In this document: positions 38,587-47,413 of the stretch, one piece after another
Position numbering within the stretch: position 1 is the first letter of the stretch
Layout: every line of letters starts with the position of its first letter
From: Enterococcus aquimarinus
Lineage (GTDB): Bacteria > Bacillota > Bacilli > Lactobacillales > Enterococcaceae
Length of the DNA: 64,000 bases
Assembly: GCF_001885765.1 (NCBI RefSeq)
Contig: NZ_JXKD01000011.1
Location: 1-64,000, forward strand
Reading direction: 5' to 3'
The notes under the pieces: generated by a model
The model's input: the letters and a program-made list of their open reading frames with translations, nothing else
Told to the model about the DNA's origin: nothing
Database searches by the model: none
Made by a program: the position numbers and the translations under genes

Positions 38587-39265
38587 TTTTGTTCAGCAAT
38601 ATTTCCCGGGAGTATATGAATTAAGATTTGAACTATTGGAGGCGATTGGTCAAACGATTATTATGGTCACGAGTTCAGCATTTATTGCATTTATCATAGG
38701 CCTTCTATTAGGTGTGATGTCAGTAGTCATGGGACCAAAGGGGATTTTAGAAAATCTGTGGATATACAATATCATTGATAAGAGCATTAATTTATTCCGT
38801 TCGATTCCATTCATAATCTTGATTGCAGCTTTGATACCGTTGACCAGATTGATTTCAGGAACTTCTATAGGAACAACAGGTGCAATTTTTCCATTAGTTG
38901 TCGGTATTACACCATTTTTTACGAGACAAGTCGAAGCGGCTTTGAGTGAAGTTGATAAGGGACTTGTCGAAGCAGCTGAAGTAATGGGCTTTTCGCCTTT
39001 TGAAATTATTATTTATGTTTATTTAAGAGAAAGTCGTGCATCACTGGTGAGAGCTACGACTATCACATTGGTTAATCTAATTGGTTTGTCGGCAATCTCG
39101 GGTGTTGTCGGTGCGGGTGGACTAGGAAATTTTGCGATTCTTAGAGGTTTTCAACGAAACCGATTGGACGTAGTGTATGGGAGTGTTTTCTTGATTTTAA
39201 TACTCGTATTGGTAATTGAATTAATTGGGAAAAAACTAATCAAAAATATTAAGTCTATTTATTAG
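38579..39265 (+). CDS. metI: Methionine ABC transporter permease
   Basis: A 228-residue integral membrane protein with about five hydrophobic segments and the coupling-helix region EAAEVMGFSPFEIIIYVYL, the EAA motif that docks on MetN. The final LSAISGVVGAGGLGNFAI block is typical of MetI. ATG 38579 overlaps the metN end as ATGAATGA; the longer frame starting TTG 38564 lacks support. It forms the channel for MetNIQ. Confidence 0.9.
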   Translation: MNDFVQQYFPGVYELRFELLEAIGQTIIMVTSSAFIAFIIGLLLGVMSVVMGPKGILENLWIYNIIDKSINLFRSIPFIILIAALIPLTRLISGTSIGTTGAIFPLVVGITPFFTRQVEAALSEVDKGLVEAAEVMGFSPFEIIIYVYLRESRASLVRATTITLVNLIGLSAISGVVGAGGLGNFAILRGFQRNRLDVVYGSVFLILILVLVIELIGKKLIKNIKSIY

Positions 39266-39277
39266 GAGGGAATTTTT

Positions 39278-40111
39278 ATGAAATTTATTAAACCATTATT
39301 CAGTATTTTATTGATAACAGCATTATCCGCTTGTTCAACAGCGACGGCAAAAGAGGATGTCAAAAAGGATGAGCCGACTATTGTGAAAGTAGGTGTTGTA
39401 GGAGATAGCACGAATTTCATTTGGGATATTGTAAACGAGAATCTGAAAGATGAGAACATCATCGTAGAATTACAATCATTTAGCGATGGAACGTATACGA
39501 ATATTGCACAGTCCGAAGGTGAATTAGATTTAACATCATTTCAGCATCATGCTTTTTTGAATCAAGAGATTAACGACAAAGGGTATGATTTTACGGCAAT
39601 TGCAGATACATATGTTGCACCATTGAATATTTTTTCAGAAAAAGTTGAGAGCGTATCAGAAATTAAAGAAGGAGATACTATATTAATTCCTAATAATGTA
39701 ACGAACGCGGGACGGGCGTTGATTGTCTTAGATCGTGCAGGTTTAATCACAGTTGATCCAGAAAAAGGAAATCTACCGACTAATAGTGATATATTGGAAA
39801 ACCCGTTGAAATTAAAAATTGAAGAGGCTGACCCAGCAACAATCTTACAATTATTACCTGATGTAGCTGCAGGAATTACCAATGCTGGTATAGTCCAAGA
39901 TAACGGTAAGGATCCGATTGAAGATGCGATATTCAATTTAGAAATCGATCCTGATGATGAAGCATTCGCCCCCTATATAAATGTAATTGTAGCTAGAACG
40001 GAAGATAAAGATAATGAAATATACGCAAAAGTAGCTAAAGCTTATCTGCAAGATAATGTAAAAGAAGCAATTACAAAAGAATATGGTAATGTATTTATCC
40101 CAGTATGGTAA
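39278..40111 (+). CDS. metQ: Methionine-binding lipoprotein
   Basis: A 277-residue substrate-binding protein of the NlpA/MetQ family. The signal peptide ends in the lipobox LSAC, so C19 is lipidated and the protein is held at the outer membrane face. VKVGVVGDSTNFIWDIV, DLTSFQHHAFLNQE and the ITNAGIVQDNGKDPIEDAIFNLE-like block (about 200-222) fit MetQ. The ligand is probably methionine, given the NIL-domain MetN and the Met T-box, but related NlpA proteins also bind dipeptides or cysteine derivatives. AGGAGGG precedes the ATG. Confidence 0.88.
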   Translation: MKFIKPLFSILLITALSACSTATAKEDVKKDEPTIVKVGVVGDSTNFIWDIVNENLKDENIIVELQSFSDGTYTNIAQSEGELDLTSFQHHAFLNQEINDKGYDFTAIADTYVAPLNIFSEKVESVSEIKEGDTILIPNNVTNAGRALIVLDRAGLITVDPEKGNLPTNSDILENPLKLKIEEADPATILQLLPDVAAGITNAGIVQDNGKDPIEDAIFNLEIDPDDEAFAPYINVIVARTEDKDNEIYAKVAKAYLQDNVKEAITKEYGNVFIPVW

Positions 40112-40152
40112 AAAGCGATGAAGCTAAATTTGACTATAAAAAAGGAGCCATG

Positions 40153-41343
40153 ATGAGTAAAGTGTTTGAGGTAGAAATAAAAAAAATGATGAATCAGACT
40201 GTAAGATGGCGTAGATATTTCCATCAGTATCCAGAACTTTCTAACGAAGAATATCAAACAGCCGATTATCTAGAAAAAGTGATTCAATCCATGGATGCTA
40301 ATTTAACCGTGGAACGACCATTACCTACTACTGTAACAGTTTGCTTAAAAGGAAAGTTTCCTGGAAAAAGAATTATTTTCCGAGCTGATATTGATGCATT
40401 ACCTATTGAAGAACAAACGGATTTTAGTTTTAAATCTGTCTACCAAAATCGGATGCATGCTTGTGGTCATGATGGTCATATGGCGATGCTTTTAACGGTA
40501 TTACAAATACTTTTAGGCTATAAAGAACAGTTGCATGGTGAAATTCTATTTGTCTTTCAATCCGCAGAAGAGATTGGCGGAGCGAGAGAGTTAATAAAAA
40601 CCTCTATTTTAGATAATGTTGAAGCGGCGTATGCTGTTCATTTATGGCCTGATGCGAAAGTAGGTAAGTATCAATTAGCGAGTGGACCTATTATGGCAGC
40701 AGGCAGCTGGTTTCATATTGAAATTATCGGGCTTGGAGGACATGCTGGACGACCACATCAAGCGATTGATCCGATTAATGCAACATTGGATATGATTCAA
40801 TCTATAAAAGCTCAAATTAACAGAAAAATTGATCCATTGGTTCCTAATGTGTTATCAATCACATATATTCAGGCAGGGGATGCTACAAACGTGATTCCCG
40901 ATAAATTACGTTTTGGTGGTACTATTCGAACGTTAGATCAAAGAGCACTATTGGATTTACATCGAATAATCAATGAGACCTTACAAACCTATAGTACTCT
41001 TTATGAATTTTCATATCATTCTGAGTTTGAAATTGATCATCTAAAAGAAGGGGATGCACCATCATCACCACTAGTAAATGATGAAAAATTAGTAAATGAA
41101 TTGAGAGGAAATTTAATTCGAAATTACGGAAATTGTGTGGAAAAATTTGTACCAACCTTAGCGGGCGAAGATTTCTCTTTTTATAGTTTGAAAGTACCAG
41201 TTTCTTTTGCAATTGTTGGTGCCGCACCAAATAAAACATATCCACTTCATCATCCAAAATTTGACTTTGATGAGAATGCATTAGAATGGGGCGTTCGATT
41301 ATTTCTAACAGTTGCAGAAGGAATGATAGGTAGAGAGAATTGA
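40153..41343 (+). CDS. M20 family amidohydrolase (N-acyl-amino-acid deacylase type)
   Basis: A 396-residue M20D metallo-amidohydrolase. Metal-binding blocks RADIDALPIEEQTDFSF, HACGHDGHMAML and QSAEEIGGARELI, the dimerisation lid domain with GLGGHAGRPHQAIDP, and the C-terminal AGEDFSFY are present. The family removes N-acyl groups from amino acids. As the last gene of a Met-T-box operon it may deacylate N-acetyl- or N-formyl-methionine, or another sulfur amino-acid derivative, after uptake. An M20 gene also lies with the methionine transporter in streptococci. ATG 40153 follows AAAGGAG; the frame from 40105 has no signal. Confidence 0.83.
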   Translation: MSKVFEVEIKKMMNQTVRWRRYFHQYPELSNEEYQTADYLEKVIQSMDANLTVERPLPTTVTVCLKGKFPGKRIIFRADIDALPIEEQTDFSFKSVYQNRMHACGHDGHMAMLLTVLQILLGYKEQLHGEILFVFQSAEEIGGARELIKTSILDNVEAAYAVHLWPDAKVGKYQLASGPIMAAGSWFHIEIIGLGGHAGRPHQAIDPINATLDMIQSIKAQINRKIDPLVPNVLSITYIQAGDATNVIPDKLRFGGTIRTLDQRALLDLHRIINETLQTYSTLYEFSYHSEFEIDHLKEGDAPSSPLVNDEKLVNELRGNLIRNYGNCVEKFVPTLAGEDFSFYSLKVPVSFAIVGAAPNKTYPLHHPKFDFDENALEWGVRLFLTVAEGMIGREN

Positions 41344-41385
41344 ATATCAATATAAACACTTGAATCTAATAAAATATTCCTTTAT

Positions 41386-41423
41386 AAAAATAACCATCGA
41401 TTAACAAAGATGGTTATTTTTAT
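41386..41423 (+). terminator. Terminator of the methionine operon
   Basis: AAAAATAACCATC pairs with GATGGTTATTTTT (13 bp, about 10-base loop), ending in T5. Confidence 0.88.
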
Positions 41424-41695
41424 AATCATGAAGCAGGAAAATAATTGAAACGGAGTCCGAAATTAACTGTTACTGATCCCCATGATTTAAAAAACGCGTA
41501 ACATACATTTAGCTTAAATAATATCAGAAACAAAAAAAATCATAAAATCGCTAACTGGAAATATTTTATTCTCTTTCGTTATGCTTTTTATGAGAAATGC
41601 CATTACAATCACTCATTTTATATTAAGAATGTGCTATAATATTATTAAGAATTAGTAACAAGATGATTAGATAAAAGAATCACAAGGAGGTTGTT
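41424..41695. other. AT-rich leader region before the glycogen operon
   Basis: No gene is seen. It holds the extended -10 promoter at 41632-41640 near its end. A scan by eye found no convincing catabolite-response element; TTGAAACGGAGTCC (41446 on) has its CG one base out of register. Confidence 0.4.
41632..41640 (+). promoter_or_regulatory. Extended -10 promoter of the glg operon
   Basis: TGCTATAAT is a perfect extended -10 element, 55 bp before the glgB ATG. No strong -35 is seen at 17 bp. Confidence 0.65.
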
Positions 41696-43603
41696 ATGAA
41701 AGAACAGTTACGAGCGGCTTTTGAGGCAGAAGAAAGATTCTTAACCGGAGAAAATTTCTATGCGCAACACTTTCTTGGCATTCAAAAAACAGGAAGTCTT
41801 TACACATTCCGTGTTTGGGCGCCAAATGCACAACAAGTATGGCTTGTCGGTGATTTTAACCAATGGGGAGACTCATTACCGATGATGCGACGAGAACGGT
41901 CAGGGGTCTGGGAAGTTGAGACTGATATTCCACAAGAAGGACAGTTGTATAAGTATAAGGTGCGTCAAGCAGACGGGCGAGAAATCATGAAAATCGATCC
42001 TTTTGCCATTCGTTTTGAAGCACGACCTGGAACGGCGGCGGTCATTCATACTGTTCCAAACAAGAAGTGGAAAGATGGATTATGGAGAGGACGCCAAAAA
42101 CGTTCGAATCATTTTAAACGACCGATTAATATTTATGAAGTTCATGCGAGTTCTTGGAAACATCAAGCAGATGGGCGACCTTACACATTCAAAGAACTAA
42201 AAGAAGAACTGATTCCTTACGTAAAGAAAATGAATTACACGCATATTGAATTTATGCCTTTAATGGAACATCCGCTAGGCGCATCCTGGGGTTATCAATT
42301 AATTGGTTTTTTTGCTGTATCTTCTTACTACGGGACACCGGAGGAATTTCAAGATTTTGTCGAAGCTTGTCACTTAGCTAATATTGGGGTGTTCATTGAT
42401 TGGGTTCCAGGTCATTATTGTGCAAATGAAGATACATTGCCTTATTATGACGGAACACCGACGTTTGAATATACGGATCCTAATCGCGCTAAGAATAATC
42501 GTTGGGGCACGATTTGTTTTGATTTAGGGAAACCACAAGTTCAAAGTTTTTTACTTTCGAGTGCGTTATATTGGATCGAAATGTTTCATATTGATGGCAT
42601 TCGAGTGGACGCAGTTTCGAGTATGCTGTATTTAGATTATGACGACGGTCCTTGGACACCCAATCATGAAGGGGGAAATCGTAATTTTGAAGGCTATTAT
42701 TTTTTACAAAAATTAAATGCAGTATTGAAGCTTGCCCATCCGCAAGTCATTTTGATGGCGGAAGAAAGTACTTCACAAACGCAAATCACGGGTTTAATCG
42801 AAACTGGTGCTTTGGGTTTTGATTACAAATGGAATATGGGCTGGATGAACGATATTTTACGCTTTTATGAAATGGATCCATTGTTTCGAAAAAATCATTT
42901 TGAGTTAATAACGTTTTCTTTTATGTATCGTCACAATGAAAATTATCTCCTCGCCTTGTCGCACGATGAGGTAGTCCATGGGAAAAAGAGTTTGATGCAC
43001 AAAATGTGGGGCGATCGATCACAGCAATTTGCTCAACTTAGAAATTTGTATGCGTTTATGTTTGCCCATCCTGGAAAAAAATTGTTGTTTATGGGAAGTG
43101 AATGGGGACAATTTTTGGAATGGAAATATGATCATGGCTTAGAATGGCAGGATTTACACGATGAATTGAATCACAAAATGCAACAGTACACCCAACATTT
43201 AAATGATCTATACCTTCGTGAACGGGCTTTATGGGAAATCGATTATTCCCCGACAACGATAGAGTGGATTGACGCGGATAACACAGAGGAATCCATTTTA
43301 ACCTTTATTCGTCAAGGCTCACGCAAGAAAGACTTTTTAGTTGTTGTAGTGAACTTGGTACCAGTAGAACGACAAGATTTTGTAATTGGTGTGCCTTACG
43401 AAGGTGAATATGAAGAGGTTTTTAATACTGAAATGATCGAATTTGGTGGGACGTGGCAAGCGCATAATCCTATTCGAGTAACAAGGGAAAAAGAGACTAA
43501 TGCTTTCAGTTACCAAATTAAAACCGTCGTACCCGCTTCAGGTGTCTTATATCTTCGTCCTAAAAATATCCAGATAAAAAAAGGGTTATCAAGTAAAAAG
43601 TAA
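41696..43603 (+). CDS. glgB: 1,4-alpha-glucan branching enzyme
   Basis: A 635-residue GH13 enzyme that makes alpha-1,6 branches in glycogen. An N-terminal CBM48 domain (about 25-115, with [19 protein letters not shown]) precedes the catalytic barrel. Nucleophile D305 is in [11 protein letters not shown], the acid Glu is E356 or E357 in MAEES, and the third acid is in [10 protein letters not shown]. The all-beta C-terminal domain ends near 620. It is the first gene of the glgBCDAP-GH13 operon, with AAGGAGG before the ATG. Confidence 0.95.
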   Translation: MKEQLRAAFEAEERFLTGENFYAQHFLGIQKTGSLYTFRVWAPNAQQVWLVGDFNQWGDSLPMMRRERSGVWEVETDIPQEGQLYKYKVRQADGREIMKIDPFAIRFEARPGTAAVIHTVPNKKWKDGLWRGRQKRSNHFKRPINIYEVHASSWKHQADGRPYTFKELKEELIPYVKKMNYTHIEFMPLMEHPLGASWGYQLIGFFAVSSYYGTPEEFQDFVEACHLANIGVFIDWVPGHYCANEDTLPYYDGTPTFEYTDPNRAKNNRWGTICFDLGKPQVQSFLLSSALYWIEMFHIDGIRVDAVSSMLYLDYDDGPWTPNHEGGNRNFEGYYFLQKLNAVLKLAHPQVILMAEESTSQTQITGLIETGALGFDYKWNMGWMNDILRFYEMDPLFRKNHFELITFSFMYRHNENYLLALSHDEVVHGKKSLMHKMWGDRSQQFAQLRNLYAFMFAHPGKKLLFMGSEWGQFLEWKYDHGLEWQDLHDELNHKMQQYTQHLNDLYLRERALWEIDYSPTTIEWIDADNTEESILTFIRQGSRKKDFLVVVVNLVPVERQDFVIGVPYEGEYEEVFNTEMIEFGGTWQAHNPIRVTREKETNAFSYQIKTVVPASGVLYLRPKNIQIKKGLSSKK

Positions 43604-43634
43604 GGGAGGGAAGGTGGATTTATTCACCGTGGTA

Positions 43635-44777
43635 ATGAAGAATGAAATGATTGCGATGATTTTGGCAGGAGGACAAGGCACGAGACTTGGAAAATTGACC
43701 AAAAGTATTGCTAAACCTGCTGTACCATTTGGCGGGAGGTATCGGATTATTGATTTTACGTTAAGTAATTGTGCCAATTCGGGAATCAATCATGTAGGAG
43801 TCGTTACGCAATATGAACCGTTAGCCTTAAATACGCATGTCGGAAATGGTGCCAATTGGGGATTGAATGGCATTAATTCGGGTGTGACTATTTTACAACC
43901 CTATTCTAGTTCTGAAGGAAGTAAGTGGTTTGAAGGAACAGCGCATGCGATTTATCAAAATATTGATTATATTGATCAGTTAAACCCGCAATACGTATTG
44001 GTCTTATCAGGGGATCATATTTACAAAATGGATTACGAAGAAATGTTAATGGAGCATAAAAAGAAACATGCGTCATTATCGGTAGCCGTTTTAGAAGTAC
44101 CACTTAAAGAAGCATCTCGTTTTGGTATTATGAATACAGATGATAATAATCGTATTATAGAGTTCGAAGAAAAACCTGAAAATCCTAAAAGCAATCTTGC
44201 TTCAATGGGAATTTACATTTTCAATTGGGGACGTTTGCGTAATATCTTAACGACAAATTATGCCAAAGATAGCACGATGAATGATTTTGGGAAACATGTG
44301 ATTCCGGCTTACTTGGAGAGTGGAGAGAATGTGATTGCGTATCGTTTTGATGGCTACTGGAAAGATGTCGGTACGATTGATTCGTTATGGGAAGCCAACA
44401 TGGAATTTTTAAATCCTGAAATGGCTTTAGATATTCGTGATAAAGATTGGCGGATTTATTCACGTAATAATATTTCGCCACCTCATTTTATTGCAGAGAC
44501 AGGGTCGGCAAAAGAATCTTTAATTGCCGATGGTTGTTACGTTGCGGGTGAAATCAATCATAGTATTTTATCAGATGATGTCCAGATCAAAGAAGGGGCT
44601 AAAATTACCGATAGTGTCATCATGTCAGGTGCCACGATCGGCAAAAATGTGATATTAAATCGTGCAATAATTGGGGAAAATGCCATTCTAGGGGACGGAG
44701 CAATATTAGATGGAACTGATGAAATTGCAGTGGTGGGTTATTCTGAAGTGATAGGAGTGACGATTGATGAAGACTAA
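43635..44777 (+). CDS. glgC: Glucose-1-phosphate adenylyltransferase, catalytic subunit
   Basis: A 380-residue ADP-glucose pyrophosphorylase, the committed step in glycogen synthesis. The N-terminal [15 protein letters not shown] nucleotide loop, the [16 protein letters not shown] block, the catalytic-type [10 protein letters not shown] and the C-terminal left-handed beta helix with hexapeptide repeats are present. ATG 43635 fits the family N-terminus, but the ribosome binding site GGGAGGG lies unusually far upstream, so GTG 43614 or 43629 cannot be excluded. It pairs with GlgD to make the heterotetramer typical of Firmicutes. Confidence 0.93.
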   Translation: MKNEMIAMILAGGQGTRLGKLTKSIAKPAVPFGGRYRIIDFTLSNCANSGINHVGVVTQYEPLALNTHVGNGANWGLNGINSGVTILQPYSSSEGSKWFEGTAHAIYQNIDYIDQLNPQYVLVLSGDHIYKMDYEEMLMEHKKKHASLSVAVLEVPLKEASRFGIMNTDDNNRIIEFEEKPENPKSNLASMGIYIFNWGRLRNILTTNYAKDSTMNDFGKHVIPAYLESGENVIAYRFDGYWKDVGTIDSLWEANMEFLNPEMALDIRDKDWRIYSRNNISPPHFIAETGSAKESLIADGCYVAGEINHSILSDDVQIKEGAKITDSVIMSGATIGKNVILNRAIIGENAILGDGAILDGTDEIAVVGYSEVIGVTIDED

Positions 44778-45906
44778 TAAAATGTGTGCCTTGATTGGGA
44801 ATATTCACCGCTATGATGAATTATTACCATTAACTGAAAATCGACCGTTAGCAACCTTACCGTTTGATTGTAAATATCGTTTAATTGATTTTAATTTATC
44901 CAATGTTGCCAATGCCAATATTAAATCGTTGTTTATGGTTTTTAATGAAGGCGAAACAAAATCAGTTTTTGACCATTTAGGTGGCGGGAAAGAATGGAAC
45001 TTAGACGGCGTACAAAACCGTTTCTTCGTTCATATCTACCAAGATTATATTCGTCGTTCCGATAGTAATCGTCGTTATTATGAATTAGTGATTGACTATT
45101 TAACGAAATCAAAATCGGAATATGCGGTCTTTATGGGATCGAAGTTTCTTTGTAACATTGATTTGCGTGCACTACAACAAATTCATCAAGCACGAGAAGC
45201 GGACTTGACGGTGGTTTATAAACGAGCGACTAAAGAAAAGCTGCATTCTTCTGATATTGTGTTGAAATTAGATGATAATAATATCGTCGTAGAAAAAGCC
45301 TCTGTTAGTACGTTAGAACCGACAGAACGAGTGAATCTTTGTACGGATACGTATATTATCAAGACTGATTTGTTAATTGATTTACTTCGAAAACGGCAAT
45401 CAGCAGGGATCGTAGGAAGCATTGAGAGCTTACTCCGGGATACGATTGGACCGAATACGATTGCTTATGAATATACAGGCTATTTAAATAATATTTATGA
45501 TATTAAATCATATTATGATGCCAATATGGATATGCTCGACGTGAAAAAATTTAATTCTTTAATGTATTCCAGTCAAAAAGTCTATACGAAGATGAAAGAT
45601 GAAGTGCCCACTTATTATTCCAGCACTTCCGTTGTTCGCAACAGTCAATTTGCAACAGGTTGTACGATTGAAGGCAAGGTCGACTATTCTCTCATTAGTC
45701 GCGGAACACATATTTATGAGGGTGCAGAAATTTCCCATTCCTTAATTTTTGCAAATAATAAAATTCATTCGAATGCTGTTGTTCGTTATGCAATTTTAGA
45801 TAAAAATGTCACAGTCGATGCAGGAGTGAAAATTGAGGGGACAAAAGAAAATCCTGTCGTTGTTTCAAAAGGAACGCATGTGACACAGGATGTCATTGGA
45901 GGATAA
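44767..45906 (+). CDS. glgD: Glucose-1-phosphate adenylyltransferase regulatory subunit
   Basis: A 379-residue GlgC-like protein that lacks the catalytic GGxGxRL loop: its N-terminus reads [41 protein letters not shown], shown by residues 6-45. That is the mark of GlgD, which raises the activity of GlgC in a GlgC2D2 enzyme. The C-terminal beta-helix is kept. It overlaps the glgC end by 11 bp, so the subunits are probably translated together. Confidence 0.92.
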   Translation: MKTNKMCALIGNIHRYDELLPLTENRPLATLPFDCKYRLIDFNLSNVANANIKSLFMVFNEGETKSVFDHLGGGKEWNLDGVQNRFFVHIYQDYIRRSDSNRRYYELVIDYLTKSKSEYAVFMGSKFLCNIDLRALQQIHQAREADLTVVYKRATKEKLHSSDIVLKLDDNNIVVEKASVSTLEPTERVNLCTDTYIIKTDLLIDLLRKRQSAGIVGSIESLLRDTIGPNTIAYEYTGYLNNIYDIKSYYDANMDMLDVKKFNSLMYSSQKVYTKMKDEVPTYYSSTSVVRNSQFATGCTIEGKVDYSLISRGTHIYEGAEISHSLIFANNKIHSNAVVRYAILDKNVTVDAGVKIEGTKENPVVVSKGTHVTQDVIGG

Positions 45907-45910
45907 ATAG

Positions 45911-47338
45911 ATGAAAATACTTTTCACCGCATTTGAATGTGCCCCATTTTTTAAAACAGGTGGTTTAGGTGATGTCGCAGGCGCATTACCCAAAGAGCTC
46001 GCTAAAAAAGGACTTGAAACGATTGTTGTCTTACCCTATTTTACAAAGATGGCTAGTAAGTATCAGGATCAGTGTGAGGACGTGCTCTCATTTTCTGTCA
46101 ACGTTGGCTGGCGCAAGCAGTATTGCGGAATCAAAAAGTTGAAAGATGAAAACGTCACGTATTATTTTATTGATAATCTGTATTATTTTGATCGAGAACA
46201 GTTATACGGTTATGACGATGATGGCGAACGTTTTGCCTTTTTTCAACAAGCAGTAATCGAAATGATGGAAAAAATTGCGTTTATTCCAGACATTATGCAT
46301 ATCAACGATTACCATACAGCAATGATTCCATTCTTATTAAAAGAAAAATATCATTGGATTGAGGCTTTTCAGTCTATTCGTACGCTACTAACCATTCATA
46401 ATATTGAGTTTCAAGGAAAGTACGGCGCAGATGTCCTACCGGATTTGTTTGGTGTAGGCAAAGAGCGTTTTGATGATGGAACAGCTCGTTGGGATGGCGC
46501 ACTTAATTTTCTCAAAACGGGTATTCTTTATGCCAATCATGTGAATACGGTTAGTCCTTCATACGCCGAAGAAATCATGACACCCGCATTTGGTAATGGC
46601 TTAGAAACCGTCTTACAAATGGAACGTCAAAAGCTTTCGGGGATTCTAAACGGAATTGATTATGATCAAAATAATCCAGCGACGGATCCAGCGCTGATTG
46701 CGCCATATTCTGCAGAAAATAGTGCAGGTAAACAGGCTAATAAACAAGAATTGCAACGAATCATGGGACTGCCACAAGAAGCGCATACCCCAATCATTGC
46801 TGTAGTCAGTCGGTTAACGTATCAAAAAGGTTTCCATTTAGTCTTGGAAGAATTAGAAAACTTATTACAATTTGACGTACAGTTCGTATTATTAGGGACT
46901 GGCGATCCGCGTTTTGAAGCTGCTTTTTCACATATCGCACAAAAATATCCTCATAAATGTGCGGTTGATATTAATTTTGATGTTCAACTGGCTCAGAAAA
47001 TTTATGCTGGTTCCGATTTATTCTTAATGCCTTCTGCCTTTGAACCGTGTGGCTTATCGCAAATGATTGCGATGCGTTATGGGACGCTACCAATTGTTCA
47101 TGAAATAGGGGGATTAAAAGATACCGTCCAACCCTTTAATCCGATAACGGGAACCGGAAATGGGTTTGGTTTTGTGGAATTTACCGGTTTTCATTTGATG
47201 CAAACGATCAAACAAGGGCTCGTGTTATATGAGCAGTCACCAGAAACTTGGAATATCATACAACAAAATGCAATGAATCACGATTTTAGTTGGACAACTG
47301 CTTGTCAGGCGTACATTCATTTGTACCATCAGCTTTAA
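45911..47338 (+). CDS. glgA: Glycogen synthase (ADP-glucose)
   Basis: A 475-residue GT5 enzyme that extends alpha-1,4 glucan from ADP-glucose. The ADP-glucose-binding KTGGLGDVAGALPKEL is at residue 15 on; VVSRLTYQKGFHLV and the C-terminal SAFEPCGLSQMIAMRYGTLPIV block are typical. TTGGAGGA precedes the ATG; glgD ends 4 bp before. Last gene of the synthesis half: a hairpin follows before glgP. Confidence 0.95.
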   Translation: MKILFTAFECAPFFKTGGLGDVAGALPKELAKKGLETIVVLPYFTKMASKYQDQCEDVLSFSVNVGWRKQYCGIKKLKDENVTYYFIDNLYYFDREQLYGYDDDGERFAFFQQAVIEMMEKIAFIPDIMHINDYHTAMIPFLLKEKYHWIEAFQSIRTLLTIHNIEFQGKYGADVLPDLFGVGKERFDDGTARWDGALNFLKTGILYANHVNTVSPSYAEEIMTPAFGNGLETVLQMERQKLSGILNGIDYDQNNPATDPALIAPYSAENSAGKQANKQELQRIMGLPQEAHTPIIAVVSRLTYQKGFHLVLEELENLLQFDVQFVLLGTGDPRFEAAFSHIAQKYPHKCAVDINFDVQLAQKIYAGSDLFLMPSAFEPCGLSQMIAMRYGTLPIVHEIGGLKDTVQPFNPITGTGNGFGFVEFTGFHLMQTIKQGLVLYEQSPETWNIIQQNAMNHDFSWTTACQAYIHLYHQL

Positions 47339-47354
47339 GAAATGACTACAAATG

Positions 47355-47392
47355 CAGACTGAAACAACGATGAATTGTTCCAGTCTGTTTTT
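47355..47392 (+). terminator. Intrinsic terminator/attenuator between glgA and glgP
   Basis: CAGACTG-A-AACAA pairs with TTGTT-C-CAGTCTG (one mismatch), followed by T5. No promoter is seen in the short space before glgP, so it probably reduces but does not stop transcription. Confidence 0.75.
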
Positions 47393-47413
47393 GTCATTAA
47401 AGGGGGAAAAGGA

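Noticed and set aside
41446-41460. Catabolite response element before glgB
   Set aside because: TTGAAACGGAGTCC resembles the start of a cre site but the central CG is out of register and the right half fails.
47375-47413. Upstream start for glgP
   Set aside because: It lies inside the attenuator hairpin; the ATG at 47414 has the ribosome binding site and the normal N-terminus.
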